Shown here one piece after another: positions 61,058-64,000 of a stretch of 64,000 nucleotides of DNA. The DNA lies in contig NZ_JAAHHW010000006.1 in the NCBI RefSeq assembly GCF_010692325.1, positions 98,660 to 162,659 of the forward strand, in the 5' to 3' direction. The DNA is from Moorena sp. SIO3I8. GTDB taxonomy: Bacteria > Cyanobacteriota > Cyanobacteriia > Cyanobacteriales > Coleofasciculaceae. Numbering within the stretch: position 1 is the first letter of the stretch; the number at the start of each line of letters is the position of its first letter. The translations under genes and the position numbers were made by a program. The notes under the pieces were generated by a model that did no database searches, was not told where the DNA came from, and saw only the letters and a program-made list of their open reading frames with translations.

Positions 61058-63955
61058 TTACAACCAATTCCCTACCATGATATAAGGAGCCCAGAAATAA
61101 GGGTGTTCATAGCTTGGGTCTTGTAATATTGATTTTTGGGCGCGATTGAGGGCTTCAGCTTTTGAGATTGATTTGTCAGTAAGTTCCTGGTAAAACCGAT
61201 TCATTAACACAGCTGTGACTTCATCATCTACTAACCAAATAGTAGCAAGGGTACTACGTGCTCCTGCTTCTATCGCTACACCAGCTATACCCAGAGCCGC
61301 TCTCTTGTCCCCAGTTGCTGTTTGGCATGCACTCAGCACCAGTAATTCGATCGGAGTGGGTTGCCGTAGGTCTGTAGTTTGCAGTAATTCCTTCAATTCA
61401 GTAACATTGATATTACTATCCCAGGTCATAATGAAAGTCTTCTGGGCTTCAGAGCTAAATTGACCATGGGAAGCAATGTGTACTACTGGGAAAGTAGCTG
61501 CTTCCAAAGAATTTTCAAACCTGGTTTCAGTAAAGTCCTGATTGAGGAGGATTTCACTAGGAACTTGAGCCTTAATTTTCTCTAGCTCTACTTCTACAAA
61601 CGGCAAAGGTACAGATCCCCGACGGGATTCAGACAACCCAGCCGTTAGGACTTTGATATCTTCCCTGACTAAGCGCTCGGGATTCATTAAATCTAGTCCA
61701 GGGGTTAGCGCTATACTATACTTCTCGACTAAATACTGCTTACCGTCGTGAAGTGCTGCCATGGGAATATTGCGCAAGGCTCCATCAAGAACAAATACTA
61801 GGGTGTCTACTTGAGAGTTAGCTAAATCCTCTTCAATCGGTCGGATTACCCAATTGTATACCTGCTGCGACATTGGTAAAAATGCCCGTCGATGAACCTG
61901 CTGTAAAAACTTACGCAGTTCTTCCAGAGTAGATTCAGTTTGGTCTTGGGGAAGCTCTGTTCTATAGTGGCGCAGTTGTTGTTGGGGTAAGCGGATAATG
62001 ATATCCACGCTTTCTGGTAATATGATAGGATAAATTAATGCTGCTTTAGTATCAACTTGGTCGATGACTTGATCAATCACTACAGGAGTAGCGTTTAAAC
62101 AGGCTGAGCGAAAATAGTTATCTAGTTCGGCTAGCTGCAGTGACTCAATGATCTCACGGGCTTTTTCCAAGTTGTCGGGATTGGAATTCCTGCTGTCTGA
62201 TTGCAGCAGTAATTGCACGAATTCTCGATAGACTGGCTCTACACTCTCTCGAAATGTAAACCTGACCTCTTGGTTAACAGCTACTAGGTCACTCCGTAGA
62301 GACTTGAGAGTGTTAACTGCTTCGGTGTAAGCTGCGATCGCATTTTGCTCTTCCCCCTGCTGTTTCAAAATACGTCCTAGTTGCCATTGCCAGCGATAGC
62401 TAATATCTGGAGCATTGATTTCTTGAGCTAACTTTAAGGCTTGTTGAGTCAGGTCTTGAGACTCTGGTAACTGCTGATTCTTCTGATAGAGTTGACCTAG
62501 ACTACCAAGAGCATAAGCTTCCGCTCGCTTATCTCCCAATGCTTTAGCCTGTTGTACTGCAGTAGCTAGGATTTTCGCAATTTCATAAGAAGGCTCAACC
62601 CCAGTCTTAGCCGAAAGCTGAAGTCTCTTGGCTGAAGTCTGAACATTTCTTTCATCCTTGATACTTCTGACTTCATCCTTCATTAGGCTTTGAGCAAAAT
62701 TAATCCTCAGATAGATACTGCTGCGGCTCAGAGGTAAGGATTCCAGTTGGGGCGGGATTTGAGGGATTAATGCTTGGGCTTGCTTTATCCTTTTAGTATC
62801 GATCAATAAGCTAAGTTGATTTAATTGGGCTTCAAGCTTAGTGATTGGATCCGTAGACTCATTGAATGCTTGTTGATAGTAATCAATAGCTTCGTCTAAT
62901 TCTTGCTGAGCCTGCGCTGTATTCCCTAAGCTAAATAATGTAGCGCTAATCTCTTCAGACGATGGTAAGTTTCGGGCAATCTCTAAGCTTTTTTCCAAGG
63001 TTTCCCGGGATTGGCTCAGCTCTCCTACTAATTGACGCATATTTCCAAGCGATCGCAATCCTATCGCTTTGTTCAAAGAGTCAGGTTGAGCAGTTAACGA
63101 TTCCTCGACCTGATTGAGTAGATTCAACGCCCGCTTATACATTCCTAATTCTTGTAGGGCTTGCGCTATATTAATCCGACTCCGAATCTGACCGGCTTCA
63201 TCCCCTAATTCACCATAAGTTACCGCAGCTTGCTCCCAACTTTCCATTGCTGCTTTTGCTTCTGATGAACCAAGCTCAATACTTCCTTTGATCATTAGGG
63301 ATTGAGCCAGCACTTGTAAGTATGCTGTAGACTTATCGGTGGTTTTTATAGAGCGCAATATTTTTTCACTATTAGCGATCGCATTCTTGGCTTGAGTCCA
63401 TAATCCCAGTTGCTGATAAGCCAACGAGAGATTACTTAACACCATCGCTTCTGAGAGTTGATCTCCCTGAGTTTGATTACTCTCAAGAGCTTGTTCTAAA
63501 ACATCTACTGCTTCGGCGAATCTACCTGAATCGTAGAGACCTTTGCCCTGTTTAAGTAACGTGGAAATTTTAAAGTTAGCAGGTTGAAGGTTAGCAGGTT
63601 TAAAGTTATCAGGTTTAAAGTTAGCAGGTTTAAAGTTATCAGGTTTAAAGTTAACAGCTTGTTCGCCTTTGGCGTTCGAGTAGGGTAGGTTAGCCGGTTT
63701 CAGGTTTGTCCCTTTAAGAGCAATATCCCCTTCAACATTCAACCTTTCAACCTTCAACCCTTCAACCCCTTCAACCTCCAACCCTTCAACCTTCAAGGTT
63801 TGTGGGATTTTTGCTAAAACCGGAGGTACTAAATTGCACAGTAATGCTGTTAGCAGAGCAATCAGAGGCAACCTTATCCACCTCTTTATCCTCAACCCTA
63901 AGGATTTACGATTTACTCTACCTATACTACCACAATATATCTTTTTTTTTACCAT
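61058..63955 (-). CDS. TPR-repeat CHAT-domain protein
   Basis: 965 aa. The N terminus (MVKKKIYCGSIGRVNR, then LPLIALLTALLCNLVPPVLA) is a signal peptide or anchor. Residues about 53-130 (ANFKPDNFKPANFKPDNF and similar) are the in-frame translation of intergenic-type tandem repeats. Residues about 130-560 are TPR repeats (QLSEAMVLSNLSLAYQQLGL, LGNTAQAQQELDEAIDYYQQ). The CHAT domain ends it: His in VVHIASHGQFSSE, Cys in LLVLSACQTATGDKRAAL. TPR-CHAT proteins of cyanobacteria are thought to be caspase-like proteases regulated by the TPR scaffold. It is the only gene here with repeats expanded inside the ORF. Confidence 0.9.
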   Translation of the reverse strand: MVKKKIYCGSIGRVNRKSLGLRIKRWIRLPLIALLTALLCNLVPPVLAKIPQTLKVEGLEVEGVEGLKVERLNVEGDIALKGTNLKPANLPYSNAKGEQAVNFKPDNFKPANFKPDNFKPANLQPANFKISTLLKQGKGLYDSGRFAEAVDVLEQALESNQTQGDQLSEAMVLSNLSLAYQQLGLWTQAKNAIANSEKILRSIKTTDKSTAYLQVLAQSLMIKGSIELGSSEAKAAMESWEQAAVTYGELGDEAGQIRSRINIAQALQELGMYKRALNLLNQVEESLTAQPDSLNKAIGLRSLGNMRQLVGELSQSRETLEKSLEIARNLPSSEEISATLFSLGNTAQAQQELDEAIDYYQQAFNESTDPITKLEAQLNQLSLLIDTKRIKQAQALIPQIPPQLESLPLSRSSIYLRINFAQSLMKDEVRSIKDERNVQTSAKRLQLSAKTGVEPSYEIAKILATAVQQAKALGDKRAEAYALGSLGQLYQKNQQLPESQDLTQQALKLAQEINAPDISYRWQWQLGRILKQQGEEQNAIAAYTEAVNTLKSLRSDLVAVNQEVRFTFRESVEPVYREFVQLLLQSDSRNSNPDNLEKAREIIESLQLAELDNYFRSACLNATPVVIDQVIDQVDTKAALIYPIILPESVDIIIRLPQQQLRHYRTELPQDQTESTLEELRKFLQQVHRRAFLPMSQQVYNWVIRPIEEDLANSQVDTLVFVLDGALRNIPMAALHDGKQYLVEKYSIALTPGLDLMNPERLVREDIKVLTAGLSESRRGSVPLPFVEVELEKIKAQVPSEILLNQDFTETRFENSLEAATFPVVHIASHGQFSSEAQKTFIMTWDSNINVTELKELLQTTDLRQPTPIELLVLSACQTATGDKRAALGIAGVAIEAGARSTLATIWLVDDEVTAVLMNRFYQELTDKSISKAEALNRAQKSILQDPSYEHPYFWAPYIMVGNWL

Positions 63956-64000
63956 GGCTGATTTCTCCCTTACTGCACCTCATCGCTATCAAAAACGCTA

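Overview
The window looks like chromosomal DNA of a large-genome filamentous cyanobacterium. Signs are a psb30 (ycf12) photosystem II gene, the Mg-chelatase gene chlI, ferredoxin-type nitrite and nitrate reductases (nirA, narB), an NtcA-type nitrogen regulon, dense HIP1 octamers (GCGATCGC), and very many intergenic 7-bp tandem repeats. The repeat family containing GTTCGCGTAGCGTGGCC reminds me of Moorea/Moorena-type genomes; that genus guess is inference.

Layout. 1-5 kb: end of a histidine kinase, a GNAT acetyltransferase, recJ, psb30, a YkgJ-type Cys-cluster protein, trpF, and a truncated histidine kinase next to a TnpB transposon. 5.2-7.0 kb: that transposon, with a 489-aa TnpB and a divergent 57-aa ribbon-helix-helix (RHH) protein. 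7-14 kb: pentapeptide protein, Hpt protein, DUF937 protein, a membrane GTPase, mazG and a DUF2227 protein. 14.07 kb: tRNA-Val(UAC). 14.2-15.8 kb: a second TnpB element, again with a divergent small RHH protein. 15.9-21.8 kb: an MscS channel, a degraded tRNA-Val copy, and a three-gene operon (ammonium channel, TIR-like protein, adaptor-like protein) lying between two ~227-bp direct repeats. 22-26.5 kb: the four dTDP-rhamnose genes. 26.9 kb: an esterase. 28.2-34.1 kb: a four-gene CHAT/CHASE2 operon. 35-43 kb: a YeiH-type transporter, a Uma2 nuclease, a GH10 xylanase gene split cleanly by an IS605-type element, dprA, tsaB and an aminotransferase. 44-47 kb: a two-component signalling pair. 47-56.7 kb: nitrate assimilation (nirA, an orphan NrtA-like lipoprotein, nrtP, a decayed IS607 element, narB). 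57-64 kb: DUF429 protein, chlI, and two convergent CHAT-protease-like genes.

How the parts work together. nrtP imports nitrate, narB reduces it to nitrite and nirA reduces that to ammonium; nirA and nrtP each have a perfect GTA-N8-TAC NtcA box upstream. The rfb/rml genes make dTDP-L-rhamnose for surface polysaccharide. The least explained pieces are the Amt/TIR-like operon, the repeated pairing of tnpB with a divergent RHH gene over a shared AACAC/GTGTT operator-like motif, and the many genes that carry dispersed repeats in frame. Everything was read by eye; no homology search was run.
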